A stretch of DNA of 64,000 nucleotides from Zygaena filipendulae (lineage: Eukaryota; Arthropoda; Insecta; Lepidoptera; Zygaenidae), in the NCBI GenBank assembly GCA_907165275.2, contig OU015673.1, positions 5,917,001-5,981,000 of the forward strand, given 5' to 3'. Below are positions 9,462 through 20,919 of the stretch, one piece after another; position 1 is the first letter of the stretch; every line of letters starts with the position of its first letter. The translations under genes and the position numbers were made by a program. The notes under the pieces were generated by a model. That model made no database searches. It had not been told where the DNA came from and saw only the letters and a program-made list of their open reading frames with translations.

Positions 9462-11845
9462 CTGTAAATATTTGGGCGGTGTGAAGTTGGCCCCCCAATG
9501 TCAAAAAAAAAATAAAATAAAGTGAGTTCTAGTGGCCCCCCGCATAGTTCCGGAGTTCTTTATACTTTTTGGAAATAGTTCTGTTGTTTACATAGACCAA
9601 AAATGGTTTTGAAATAATGGGGGGCCAACTTCCCGATTTTCATAGTTTACGGCCTTATACCGCGAAAAGTATTAGTCAAATCGAAAAATGTTATAGAGAT
9701 AATGTGTAGAACTCTTTGGGGGGCCAACGGAACTCTTACAAAAAAATCGATTTTTGAATATTTTATTTTTTTTCAAAATAATTAATTATTTTCATCTGAA
9801 CCTAGCGTCTTTCCTATCGGTTATATCGAAATAAGTTATAGGAAAAACTTATAGAACTCTTTAAGGGGCACCTAGAAATCTAAGAAAAAAATTCATTTTC
9901 CGGAAACTAGATGAAAATTGAGAAAAACTTTTTTTTTATACACAAGTTTTTAAAAAAATGGCATGAGTTCTAGTTGCCCCCCACATAGTTCTGAACATCT
10001 ATATACATTTTAGAAATAGTTCTGTTGTTTACATAGACCAAAAATGGTTTTGAAATAATTTCCCGATTTTCATATTTTACGGCCTTATACCGCGAAAAGT
10101 ATTAGTCAAATCGAAAAATGTTATAAGGATAATGTGTAGAACTCTTTGGGGGGCCAACGGAACTCTAACAAAAAAATCGATTTTTGAATATTTTATTTTT
10201 TTCCAAAATAACTAATTATTTTCATCTGAACCTAGCGTCTTTCTTATCGGTTATATCGAAATAAGTTAGAAGAAAAACTTGTAGAACTCTTTGAGGGGCA
10301 GCTAGAAATCTAAGAAAAAATTTCATTTTCCGGAAACTAGATGAAAATTGAGAAAAACTTTTTTTTATACACAAGTTTTTAAAAAAATGGCATGAGTTCT
10401 AGTTACCCCCCACATAGTTCTGAACATCTATATACATTTTGGAAATAGTTCTGTTGTTTACATAGACCAAAAATGGTTTTGAAATAATTGCCCAATTTTT
10501 TTACGGCCTTGTACCGCGAAAAGTATTAGTCAAATCGAAAAATGTTATAGAGATAATGTGTAGAACTCTTTGGGGGGCCAACGGAACTCTAACAAAAAAA
10601 TCGATTTTTGAATATTTATTTTTTTCCAAAATAACTAATTATTTTCATCTGAACCTAGCGTCTATCTTATCGGTTATATCGAAATAAGTTAGAAGAAAAA
10701 CTTGTAGAACTCTTTGAGGGGCAGCTAGAAATCTAAGAAAAAATTTCATTTTCCGGAAACTAGATGAAAATTGAGAAAAACTTTTTTTTTATACACAAGT
10801 TTTTAAAAAAATGGCATGAGTTCTAGTTACCCCCCACATAGTTCTGAACATCTATATACATTTTGGAAATAGTTCTGTTGTTTACATAGCCCAAAAATGG
10901 TTTTGAAATAATTTCCCAATTTTTTTACGGCCTTGTACCGCGAAAAGTATTAGTCAAATCGAAAAATGTTATAGAGATAATGTGTAGAACTCTTTGGGGG
11001 GCCAACGGAACTCTAACAAAAAAATCGATTTTTGAATATTTATTTTTTTCCAAAATAACTAATTATTTTCATCTGAACCTAGCGTCTATCTTATCGGTTA
11101 TATCGAAATAAGTTAGAAGAAAAACTTGTAGAACTCTTTGAGGGGCAGCTAGAAATCTAAGAAAAAATTTCATTTTCCGGAAACTAGATGAAAATTGAGA
11201 AAAACTTTTTTTTATACACAAGTTTTTAAAAAAATGGCATGAGTTCTAGTTACCCCCCACATAGTTCTGAACATCTATATACATTTTGGAAATAGTTCTG
11301 TTGTTTACATAGCCCAAAAATGGTTTTGAAATAATTTCCCAATTTTTTTACGGCCTTGTACCGCGAAAAGTATTAGTCAAATCGAAAAATGTTATAGGGA
11401 TAATGTGTAGAACTCTTTGGGGGGCCATCGGAACTCTAACAAAAAAATCGATTTTTGAATATTTATTTTTTTCCAAAATAACTAATTATTTTCATCTGAA
11501 CCTAGCGTCTTTCTTATCGGTTATATCGAAATAAGTTATAGGAAAAACTTGTAGAACTCTTTGAGGGGCACCTAGAAATCTAAGAAAAAATCACATTTTC
11601 CGGAAACTCGATGAAAATTGAGAAAAACTTTTTTTTTATACACAAGTTTTTAAAAAAATGGCATGAGTTCTGGTTGCCCCCCACATAGTTCTGAACATCT
11701 ATAGACATTTTGGAAATAGTTCTGTTGTTTACATAGCTCAGAAATGGTTTTGAAATAATTTCCCAATTTTTTTACGGCCTTGTACCGCGAAAAGTATTAG
11801 TCAAATCGAAAAATGTTATAGAGATAATGTGTAGAACTCTTTGGC
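9462..11845 (+). repeat. Left arm: ~5.5 tandem copies of a 424-bp unit
   Basis: The landmark ATGGCATGAGTTCTAG recurs at 9958, 10387, 10811, 11234 and 11658, giving spacings of 429, 424, 423 and 424. The outermost unit (from ~9521) is divergent, with GTGAGTTCTAGTGGCCCCCC in place of the landmark. Each unit has three related sub-blocks centred on a G6-C2 or C6 run, near TAGAACTCTTTGGGGGGCC, TAGAACTCTTTGAGGGGC and AGTTCTAGTTGCCCCCC. The array breaks off at TTTGGCGTGAAAACG. Confidence 0.88.
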
Positions 11846-12300
11846 GTGAAAACGTAGTGATTACCTTCTCTCTGATTGCGGGTTTACCTCCTAAGGTCTG
11901 ATAAAATTATAAAATAAGGGATTAAGAGGGAGACGGTGAGGATTTGCTCGCGACGGCCGCAAGTGTGAAATAGATGCACGATGGGATTATCTCTGGAGTC
12001 CGGACCGACTCGTTATAAAAAATAACACCAAAAAAAGAAAATAATTAAAAAAAACCTACGTTTATCATAATAATATAATTTAAAACCAATTTTTCTTTTG
12101 AAGTTTCGGTTGACCCCAAAGAGTTTTACTACAAATTATAACATTTTTCGATTTTATTAATACTTTTGTCGGTACAAGACCGCAAAAAATTTAATTGTGA
12201 AGTTGGTCCCTCATTAGTTTAAAACCAATATTTCTTTTTAGTTTGGGACTATAGATGAGAACGTGATAATGTTCAAGCAATATTAATATTAATTATTATT
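11846..12300. other. Unique core and diverged unit inside the fold-back element
   Basis: 11846-12060 is unique and relatively G+C rich (GGTTTACCTCCTAAGG, CTCGCGACGGCCGC). 12090-12240 is an old reverse-orientation fragment of the arm unit (AACATTTTTCGATTTTATTAA, GTACAAGACCGCAAAAAA, GAAGTTGGTCCCTCATTAG). Confidence 0.6.
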
Positions 12301-12395
12301 TCTCTACCATGATCTGCTGGACTTTAAACGGGAGTGCTGGATTCGTATCCAGTTCTTAATTGAAGACCTGTTACTGATCTGTAAGAAACAAGAGC
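12301..12395 (-). repeat. Inverted minisatellite unit at array edge
   Basis: Read in reverse, this segment gives CAGATCAGTAACAGGTCTTC, GAACTGGATACGAATCCAGC and CCAGCAGATCATGGTAGAG. These are the same landmarks, in the same order, as the forward 153-bp units that start immediately to its right. The array therefore begins with a head-to-head inversion. Confidence 0.7.
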
Positions 12396-15040
12396 TCTGG
12401 CCGTCATGGTAGAGCAGTTAAAAAGGAAAAAAGTATTATTTTAACAGTTCCACCAGCACGTGAAGGGTGGAACTCCTTCGTATCTCATAGACCAGTATCA
12501 GAACTTAGATACAGAACTAGATTAAAAACCAGAACTCCCATTTAAAACCCATCTGATCATGGTAGAGCCGAGAAAAAGGTAAAGAATATTATTTTAACAG
12601 TTCCACTAGCACGTGAAGGCGGGAACTGCTTGGTTTCTCACAGATCACTATGATATCTTCAATTTAGAACCGGACACGAATCTAGAACTCTGTTCCGAAC
12701 TCCAGCAGATCTTGGTAGAGCAGTTAAAAAGTAAAAAAAATATTATTTTAACAGTTCCACTTGCACGTGAAGGACGGAAATCCTTCGTTTCTCACAGGTA
12801 AGTATGACATCTTCAATTTAAAACTGGATACGAATCCAGAAATCCGGTTCAAATCCAGGAGGTCATGGTAGAGCAGCATAAAAGTAAAAAAAATATTATT
12901 TTAACAGTTCCACTAGCACGTGAAGGGCGGAACTCCTTAGTATTTCATAGACCAGTATCAGAACTTAGATACAGAACTAGATTAAAAACCAGAACTCCCG
13001 TTTAAAACCCATCTGATCATGGTAGAGCCGAGAAAAAGTTAAAAAATATTATTTTAACAGTTCCACTAGCACGTGAAGGCGGGAACTCCTTGGTTTCTCA
13101 TAGATCACTATGATATCTTCAATTTAGAACTGGATACTAAACCAAAACTCCGATCCGAAATCCAGCAGATTATAGTAGAGCAGTTAGAAAGTAAAAAAAT
13201 ATATATTTTAACATTTTCACTAGCACGTGAAGGCGCGAACTCCTTTGTTTCTCATAGATCAGTATAATATCTTCAATTAGGACCTGGATAAAAATCCAGA
13301 ACTCTGTTTCGAACTCCAGCAGATCTTGGTAGAGCAGTTAAAAAGTAAAAAAAAAATATTTTAACAGTTCCACTAGCACGTGAAGGACGGATATCCTTCG
13401 TTTCTCACAGGTAAGTATGACATCTTCAATTTAAAACTGGATACGAATCCAGAAATCTGGTTCAAAATCCAGCAGATCATGGTAGAGCAGCTCGAAAGTA
13501 AAAAAATATTATTTTAACAGTTCCACCAGCACGTGAAGGGCGGAACTCCTTCGTATCTCACAGACCAGTATCAAAACTTAGATACAGAACTGGATTGAAA
13601 ACCAGAACTCCCGTTTAAAACCCATCTGATCATGGTAGAGCCGAGACAAAGTAAAACAATATTATTTTGACAGTTCCACTAGCACGTGAAGGACGGAACT
13701 TCTGCGTTTCTCACAGATCAGTATGGCATCTTCAATTTAGAACTGGATACTAAACCAAAACTCCGATCCGAAATCCAGCAGATTATAGTAGAGCAGTTAG
13801 AAAGTAAAAAAATATATATTTTAACATTTCCACTAGCACGTGAAGGCGCGAACTCCTTTGTTTCTCATAGATCAGTATAATATCTTCAATTAGGACCTGG
13901 ATAAAAATCCAAAACTCCGTTTCAAAATCCAGCAGATCATGGTAGAGCAGTTAAAAAGTAAAAAAATATATTTTAACAGTTCCACTAGCATGTGAAGGCG
14001 GGATCTCCTTTGTTTCTCATAGATCAGTATAACATCTTCAATTAGGACCTGGATAAAAATCCAGAACTCCGTTTCAAAATCCAGCAGATCATGGTAGAGC
14101 AGTTAAAAAGTAAAAAGAAATATATTTTAACAGTTCCACTAGCACGTGAAGGCGCGAACTCCTTTGTTTCTCATAGATCAGTATAATATCTTCAATTAGG
14201 ACCTGGATAAAAATCCAAAACTCCGTTTCAAAATCCAGCAGATCATGGTAGAGCAGTTAAAAAGTAAATAAATATATTTTAACAGTTCCACTAGCATGTG
14301 AAGGCGGGATCTCCTTTGTTTCTCATAGATCAGTATAACATCTTCAATTAGGACCTGGATAAAAATCCAGAACTCCGTTTCAAAATCCAGCAGATCATGG
14401 TAGAGCAGTTAAAAAGTAAAAAGAAATATATTTTAACAGTTCCACTAGCACGTGAAGGCGCGAACTCCTTTGTTTCTCATAGATCAGTATAATATCTTCA
14501 ATTAGGACCTGGATAAAAATCCAAAACTCCGTTTCAAAATCCAGCAGATCATGGTAGAGCAGTTAAAAAGTAAAAAGAAATATATTTTAACAGTTCCACT
14601 AGCACGTGAAGGCGGGAACTCCTTTGTTTCTCATAGATCAGTATAACATCTTCAATTAAGACCTAGATAAAAATCCAGAACTCCGTTTCAAAATCCAGCA
14701 GATCATGGTAGAGCAGTTAAAAAGTTAAAAAAAAAAAATTAACAGTTCCACCAGCACGTGAAGCTCGGAACTCCTTCGTATCTCACAGACGAATATCAGA
14801 ACTTAGATACAGAACTGGATTGAAAACCAGAATTCCCGTTTAAAACCCATCTGATCATGGTAGAGCCAAGACAAAGTAAAACAATATTATTTTGACAGTT
14901 CCACTAGCACGTGAAGGACGGAACTTCTGCATTTGTCACAGATCAGTATGGTATCTTCAATTTAGAACTGGATACTAAACCAGAACTCCAATCCGAAATC
15001 CAGCAGATGATGGTCGACCAGTAAGAAGTAAAAAAATATT
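12396..15040 (+). repeat. 153-bp minisatellite, ~17 units, CACGTG in most
   Basis: The landmark TTCCACTAGCACGTGAAGG (or a close variant) starts at about 12448, 12601, 12755, 12908, 13061, 13215, 13368, 13521, 13675, 13828, 13980, 14134, 14286, 14439, 14592, 14745 and 14898. Fifteen of 17 units contain the perfect E-box CACGTG; the two at 13980 and 14286 read CATGTG. Higher-order structure is visible: units near 13073-13290 recur at 13686-13900 (four units apart), and 13980-14590 alternates two unit types. The period is a multiple of three, so parts read as a repeated peptide, but stop codons interrupt it and no gene is claimed. Confidence 0.9.
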
Positions 15041-15049
15041 ATTTTCACG

Positions 15050-15215
15050 TCTGTCTGTCTGTTATAATTTCACGCCTTAACGGTTAAACCGATCATTACG
15101 AAATTTTGCATAAACGTTGCCAGGAATACAGAGAAGGATAAAAGGTACTTTTTATCCCGAAATTTTCGCGGGATCTCAGAAATTAACGTGGGAGAAACTA
15201 CGGGGAACAGCTAGT
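15050..15215 (+). mobile_element. Helitron-like repeat inside the fold-back element
   Basis: CTGTCTGTCTGTTATAATTTCACGCC leads into ACCGATCATTACGAAATTTTGC and ends AACTACGGGGAACAGCTAGT. It sits at the right edge of the minisatellite and so inserted after the large element formed. Confidence 0.6.
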
Positions 15216-15569
15216 TACATAATGAAAATTTCATCTAAATCAGATAAGCCATTTCTGAGATAAGCGTGCACAAACGCACATGAAAAAATATAAAAATTCT
15301 AACAATCATTGTTATGCAGTGCTATTGCGTTGATAAAGGTCCCAATAATATTTTTTGTCGTATATCTCCCATGTGCAGACAGCGATCAATTACATTTTTA
15401 TTACATTATTTATAGATTAAAAAGTTACAATCTTTAAGGCATAGTGATCAAGGGTGCACAGAGGCAGTAAGAACGGCAAAACTAAAAAAAATAAAAACTA
15501 AAAACCAGACGTCGATAACAGTAATTTAGCAGTAGTAGTAGTAGTAGTAGTAGTAGTACATGAAAATTG
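15216..15569. other. Spacer with (GTA)n before the right arm
   Basis: No exon was recognised. A (TAG/GTA)n microsatellite of about 34 bp occupies 15525-15559. Confidence 0.55.
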
Positions 15570-18500
15570 GCAAGTTGGTCCCCCATTATTTCAAAACCAT
15601 TTTTGGTCCATGTAAATAACAGAACTATTTCTAAAATGTATATAGATGTTCAGAACTATATGGGGGGCAACTAGAACTCATGCCATTTTTTAAAAAACTT
15701 GTGTATAAAAAAAAAGTTCTTCTCAATTTTCATCTAGTTTCCGGAAAATGTGATTTTTTCTTAGATTTCTAAGTGCCCCTCAAAGAGTTCTACAAGTTTT
15801 TCCTATAACTTATTTCGATATAACCGATAAGAAAGACGCTAGGTTCAGATGAAAATAATTAGTTATTTTGGAAAAAATAAATATTCAAAAATCGATTTTT
15901 TTGTTAGAGTTCCGTTGGCCCCCCAAAGAGTTCTACACATTATCCCTATAACATTTTTCGATTTAACTAATACTTTTCGCGGTACAAGGCCGTAAAAAAA
16001 TTGGGAAATTATTTCAAAACCATTTTTGGGCTATGTAAACAACAGAACTATTTCTAAAATGTATATAGATGTTCAGAACTATATGGGGGGCAACTAGAAC
16101 TCATGCCATTTTTTTAAAAACTTGTGTATAAAAAAAAAGTTTTTCTCAATTTTCACCGAGTTTCCGGAAAATGTGATTTTTTCTTAGATTTCTAGGTGCC
16201 CCTCAAAGAGTTCTACAAGTTTTTTTTCTAACTTATTTCGATATAACCGATAAGAAAAACGCTGGGTTCAGATGAAAATAATTAGTTATTTTGGAAAAAA
16301 ATAAATATTCAAAAATCGATTTTTTTGTTAGAGTTCCGTTGGCCCCCTAAAGAGTTCTACACATTATCCCTATAACATTTTTCGATTTGACTAATACTTT
16401 TCGCGGTACAAGGCCGTAAAAAATTGGGAAATTATTTCAAAACCATTTCTGGGCTATGTAAACAACAGAACTATTTCCAAAATGTCTATAGATGTTCAGA
16501 ACTATGTAGGGGGCAACCAGAACTCATGCCATTTTTTTAAAAACATGTGTATAAAAAAAAAGTTTTTCTCAATTTTCATCGAGTTTCCAGAAAATGTGAT
16601 TTTTTCTTAAATTTCTAGGTGCCCCTTAAAGAGTTCTACAAGTTTTTCCTATAACTTATATCGATATAACCGATAAGAAAGACGCTAGGTTCAGATGAAA
16701 ATAATTAGTTATTTTGGAAAAATTATAATTTCAAAAATCGATTTTTTTGTTAGAGTTCCGTTGGCCCCCTAAAGAGTTCTACACATTATCTCTATAACAT
16801 TTTTCGATTTGACTAATACTTTTCGCGGTACAAGGCCGTAAAAAAATTGGGAAATTATTTCAAAACCATTTCTGGGCTATGTAAACAACAGAACTATTTC
16901 CAAAATGTCTATAGATGTTCAGAACTATGTGGGGGGCAACCAGAACTCATGCCATTTTTTTAAAAACTTGTGTATAAAAAAAAAGTTTTTCTCAATTTTC
17001 ATCGAGTTTCCGGAAAATGTGATTTTTTCTTAGATTTTTAGGTGCCCCTCAAAGAGTTCTACAAGTTTTTCCTATAACTTATTTCGATATAACCGATAAG
17101 AAAGACGCTAGGTTCAGATGAAAATAATTAGTTATTTTGGAAAAATTATAATTTCAAAAATCGATTTTTTTTGTTAGAGTTCCGTTGGCCCCCCAAAGAG
17201 TTCTACACATTATCCCTATAACATTTTTCGATTTGACTAATACTTTTCGCGGTACAAGGCCGTAAAAAAATTGGGAAATTATTTCAAAACCATTTTTGGG
17301 CTATGTAAACAACAGAACTATTTCCAAAATGTATATAGATGTTCAGAACTATGTGGGGGGCAACTAGAACTCATGCCATTTTTTTAAAAACTTGTGTATA
17401 AAAAAAAGTTTTTCTCAATTTTCACCGAGTTTCCGGAAAATGTGATTTTTTCTTAGATTTCTAGGTGCCCCTCAAAGAGTTCTACAAGTTTTTTTTCTAA
17501 CTTATTTCGATATAACCGATAAGAAAGACGCTAGGTTCAGATGAAAATAATTAGTTATTTTGGAAAAAATAAATATTCAAAAATCGATTTTTTTGTTAGA
17601 GTTCCGTTGGCCCCCCAAAGAGTTCTACACATTATCCCCATAACATTTTTCGATTTGACTAATACTTTTCGCGGTACAAGGCCGTAAAAAAATTGGGCAA
17701 TTATTTCAAAACCATTTTTGGTCTATGTAAACAACAGAACTATTTCCAAAATGTATATAGATGTTCAGAACTATGTGGGGGGCAACTAGAACTCATGCCA
17801 TTTTTTTAAAAACTTGTGTATATAAAAAAAGTTTTTCTCAATTTTCATCGAGTTTCCGGAAAATGTGTTTTTTTCTTAGATTTCTAGGTGCCCCTCAAAG
17901 AGTTCTACAAGTTTTTCTTCTAACTTATTTCGATATAACCGATAAGAAAGACGCTAGGTTCAGATGAAAATAATTAGTTATTTTGGAAAAAAATAAAATA
18001 TTCAAAAATCGATTTTTTTCTTAGAGTTCCGTTGGCCCCCCAAAGAGTTCTACACATTATCCCAATAACATTGTTCGATTTGACTAATACTTTTCGCGGT
18101 ATAAGGCCGTAAAATATGAAAATCGGGAAATTATTTCAAAACCATTTCTGGTCTATGTAAACAACAGAACTATTTCTAAAATGTATATAGATGTTCAGAA
18201 CTATGTGGGGGGCAACTAGAACTCATGCCATTTTTTTAAAAACTTGTGTATAAAAAAAAAGTTTTTCTCAATTTTCATCTAGTTTCCGGAAAATGAATTT
18301 TTTTCTTAGATTTCTAGGTGCCCCTCAAAGAGTTCTATGAGTTTTTCCTATAACTTATTTCGATATAACCGATAGGAAAGACGCTAGGTTCAGATGAAAA
18401 TAATTAATTATTTTGAAAAAAAATTAAATATTCAAAAATCGATTTTTTTGTAAGAGTTCCGTTGGCCCCCCAAAGAGTTCTACACATTATCTCTATAACA

Positions 18501-18726
18501 TTTTTCGATTTGACTAATACTTTTCGCGGTATAAGGCCGTAAAATATGAAAATCGGGAAGTTGGCCCCCCATTATTTCAAAACCATTTTTGGTCTATGTA
18601 AACAACAGAACTATTTCCAAAAAGTATAAAGAACTCCGGAACTATGTGGGGGGCCACTAGAACTCACTTTATTTTATTTTTTTTTTGACATTGGGGGGCC
18701 AACTTCACACCGCCAAATATTTGCAG
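15570..18726 (-). repeat. Right arm: ~7 inverted copies of the 424-bp unit
   Basis: The reverse-complement landmark (CTAGAACTCATGCCAT or CCAGAACTCATGCCAT) lies at about 15671, 16094, 16518, 16941, 17364, 17786 and 18216. The divergent outer unit's landmark is at 18657, mirroring the left arm's outer unit. Period is ~423-430 bp. This arm has about two more units than the left arm, indicating expansion or contraction after the palindrome formed. The tip TTGGGGGGCCAACTTCACACCGCC is the mirror of 9471-9500. Confidence 0.88.
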
Positions 18727-19210
18727 TTAATTTTACAACATCTTTTATACAAAATGGTTTGACCATAAATATTGATATTACAACTTTTATGGCCCCAAAC
18801 TTTTTGGGGTGAATCTTGGACTTTCTTTTGCATCATTATGTTTTTTGTGGGTTATTTTTTATTCCTGCCACATCAAGTGCCCCCCCCCCCCCCACTCAAC
18901 ATTTTATTAACTGTTCTGTTGCAAAACAAAAACGAAATTTTGTGTAGACAAAATTTGAGCTAAGTGAAATGTAATGTGAAGTTTTGTGAAACAGAATCAC
19001 GGCAGCGCCGCTTCACGTGGTCCTTGATGTGAATAAAACACCCTTTTTCTTTTACTTCTCCGTTGTTCAATTGCTCTACAAATAATGATGTGTCTTGTTT
19101 TATTTTATCCAACCTGGGAATATTTTTGTGAAGGTTCCGTAACTTTTATTTTGAAGCCTAGCTGACGCCATTGCCATTTGTAGGTAGGTACCTTTCCGTG
19201 CAATCACTAA
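18727..19210. other. Intergenic flank
   Basis: No gene was recognised. A C-run (18881-18892) is embedded in T-rich DNA. Confidence 0.45.
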
Positions 19211-19447
19211 CTGCCGCACTCAGAGTCGACTTTAATGATTACTTAGTTAAGTATAGATTTTTAAAACAAAACTGCCGCAATCAGACAAGTTTAATAAATT
19301 AATGTTAATTGGCATTTAACTAATTAAGTTACATCTCATTAAATGCCAATTAACATTAATTTACTCAACGTCTCTGATTGCGGCAGTTTTGTTTCAAAAA
19401 TCTATACTTAACAAAGTAATCATTAAAGTCGACTCTGAGTGCGGCCG
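19211..19447. mobile_element. Snap-back MITE with TAA duplication, copy D
   Basis: The full inverted repeat CTGCCGCACTCAGAG...CTCTGAGTGCGGCCG is bordered by TAA on both sides (19208-19210 and 19448-19450). A 3-bp TWA duplication is typical of PIF/Harbinger-like elements and suggests that affiliation. Confidence 0.85.
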
Positions 19448-19450
19448 TAA

Positions 19451-20239
19451 GTCTTGTACATAGTATAAAACAAAGTCGCTTCCCGCCGCTGTCTGTCCCT
19501 ATATATGCTTAGGTCTTTTAACCTACACAACGGATTTTCATGCGGTTTTCACCAATAGATAGAGTGATTCACGAGGTAGGTTTGTCGATATATTTTATCC
19601 TGGAATTCCCGCGAGAACTCCGAAGTTACCGTGGCGGACAGCTAGAAAAGAATAAATAAATAATAAAAAATGTGCTTGTGGCGACCTCTACGCCACAACT
19701 CAAACACTATATACTAAGACACTAACACGTAACACGTTCCTACAACCAAAAATATGAATCGCGCTAAGTTTACACACTTGCGCGTACCTATAAGTACATT
19801 ACGACCTAGTCTTCTTTAGTGTCGCTTTTTTATTTCATCGCTTTTGAAATCACACGATGCTAAAGAAGTTTTACTTCGAAAAAAGCTGGTGGTTATAATC
19901 GGTTAAGTGTGTTTCGGGTTTCGATAGAAAATATTTCAAATGTCACAGACAGATGAGACTATAGGCATTTATGTATAGATAGGTCAAAATGTTTGTACAT
20001 GAACTCGTCTGATAAACTTTGTGATAATTTTTGACCATACGATACCCTTTTGTCTACGAAACACCTATTCCCCAAGTCTTGAAGAGCACTCAGCAAACAG
20101 CAAACTTCCAAACCGTTGCGGTACCCTTAAGAGAGGATACCCGGGCTAGGGTTAAGGGGACATGTGTTAAGAATTGGTTTGTAACAGATCTACATATAGG
20201 TGTTATCATAGGATGGGCTATATTTAGTTTTAAGTTCAT
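19451..20239. other. Intergenic; weak repeat traces only
   Basis: 19480-19650 resembles the degraded repeat at 36950-37100 (CTGTCTGTCC, CGGATTTTCATGCGGTTTTCAC). A 71-codon frame at 20031-20246 has no supporting splice or motif evidence. Confidence 0.4.
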
Positions 20240-20355
20240 CATGTAGAATAAAAAAAAATATTGGACACGTATTTTTAATTTTTCACATAACAACACAGCA
20301 GCGATGACGTAAAGACGAAATTTCGCGTGACTTCATAATCCGGCACAGTTTATAC
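20240..20355 (+). mobile_element. CRE-bearing MITE fragment
   Basis: It keeps the inner right-hand pieces (ATATTGGACACGTATTTTTAATTTTTC, GAAATTTCGCGTGACTTCATAATCCGGCAC). The CRE has decayed to TGACTTCA and neither terminus survives. Confidence 0.55.
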
Positions 20356-20726
20356 GGAATATAATATGTCGACAGCAAATACGCAACTTCAGTCTTAGGA
20401 TTTCCATTCGGCAAACCTTATTCAATCAAGGCTCTTCGAAATCAATACTATGAACCCTTATAATTAAATTAGGGATTAGTTTAAGCAATATAATGTTTAG
20501 TAATTCATAAACATCAGTTTGTAAATTACAAGTTTGACTTGCTCTTGTATTATAAAGTTGGTAAATGAACGATATGTCTCAAACAAACACTTTCGAAGTT
20601 AGGTATATACTGAGCGTTGATTTCACATCCCTTGTTTGTGAACTCGAATAGATTTGTTGGGCCGACAAGTACTTTTTAACCTTTTCTCTCTTGCCACTTA
20701 GAACTAGTAAGTAAAATAAAATTATT

Positions 20727-20865
20727 TACTATTATAAAGGCGAAAGTTTGTTTGTTACGCTTTCACGCCTCAACGGCTCAACTGATCGTTATGAAACTTT
20801 AAATCCCGGAAATTCCGCGGGATCTATGCGAAATTAACGTGAACGAAACCGCGGGGAGTGCCTAA
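20727..20865 (+). mobile_element. Degenerate Helitron-like repeat
   Basis: ACTATTATAAAGGCGAAAGTTTG, CACGCCTCAACGGCTCAACTGATC and GAAACCGCGGGGAG are present in order. The middle part and the CTAGT end are lost. Confidence 0.5.
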
Positions 20866-20919
20866 TATATAAATAAAGTAGCGTCATTTATCAGCCGACA
20901 CATGTCCATTGCCCGACAG

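Larger units (their letters stand above)
9462..18726. mobile_element. Giant fold-back element with satellite arms
   Basis: Two long inverted arms (9462-11845 and 15570-18726) mirror each other. Their outer tips, CTGTAAATATTTGGGCGGTG and its complement ending CACCGCCAAATATTTGCAG, form terminal inverted repeats, and each arm is a tandem array of the same ~424-bp unit. Between them lie ~200 bp of unique DNA, a diverged reverse piece of the arm unit, a 153-bp minisatellite array and a Helitron-like insertion. The plan resembles Foldback or Galileo-type elements whose long terminal repeats contain tandem repeats, but no transposase frame is visible, so class and mechanism are unknown. Part of another copy lies at 32396-32538, so the sequence is dispersed. 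Confidence 0.75.

Noticed and set aside
13073..13880. Repeated ~64-codon frames (KAGTPWFL..., KDGTSAFL...) in the minisatellite as a repeat-protein gene
   Set aside because: The 153-bp period keeps the frame by arithmetic, but stop codons fall in every second or third unit and there are no consistent splice sites; the DNA repeat explains them.
9462..18726. CRISPR-like array
   Set aside because: Units are 153 or 424 bp with no short repeat and unique spacer pattern, and the genome is clearly insect.
20031..20296. Overlapping ~70-codon frames on both strands
   Set aside because: No splice context, no motif and no codon bias; one overlaps a CRE-MITE fragment.
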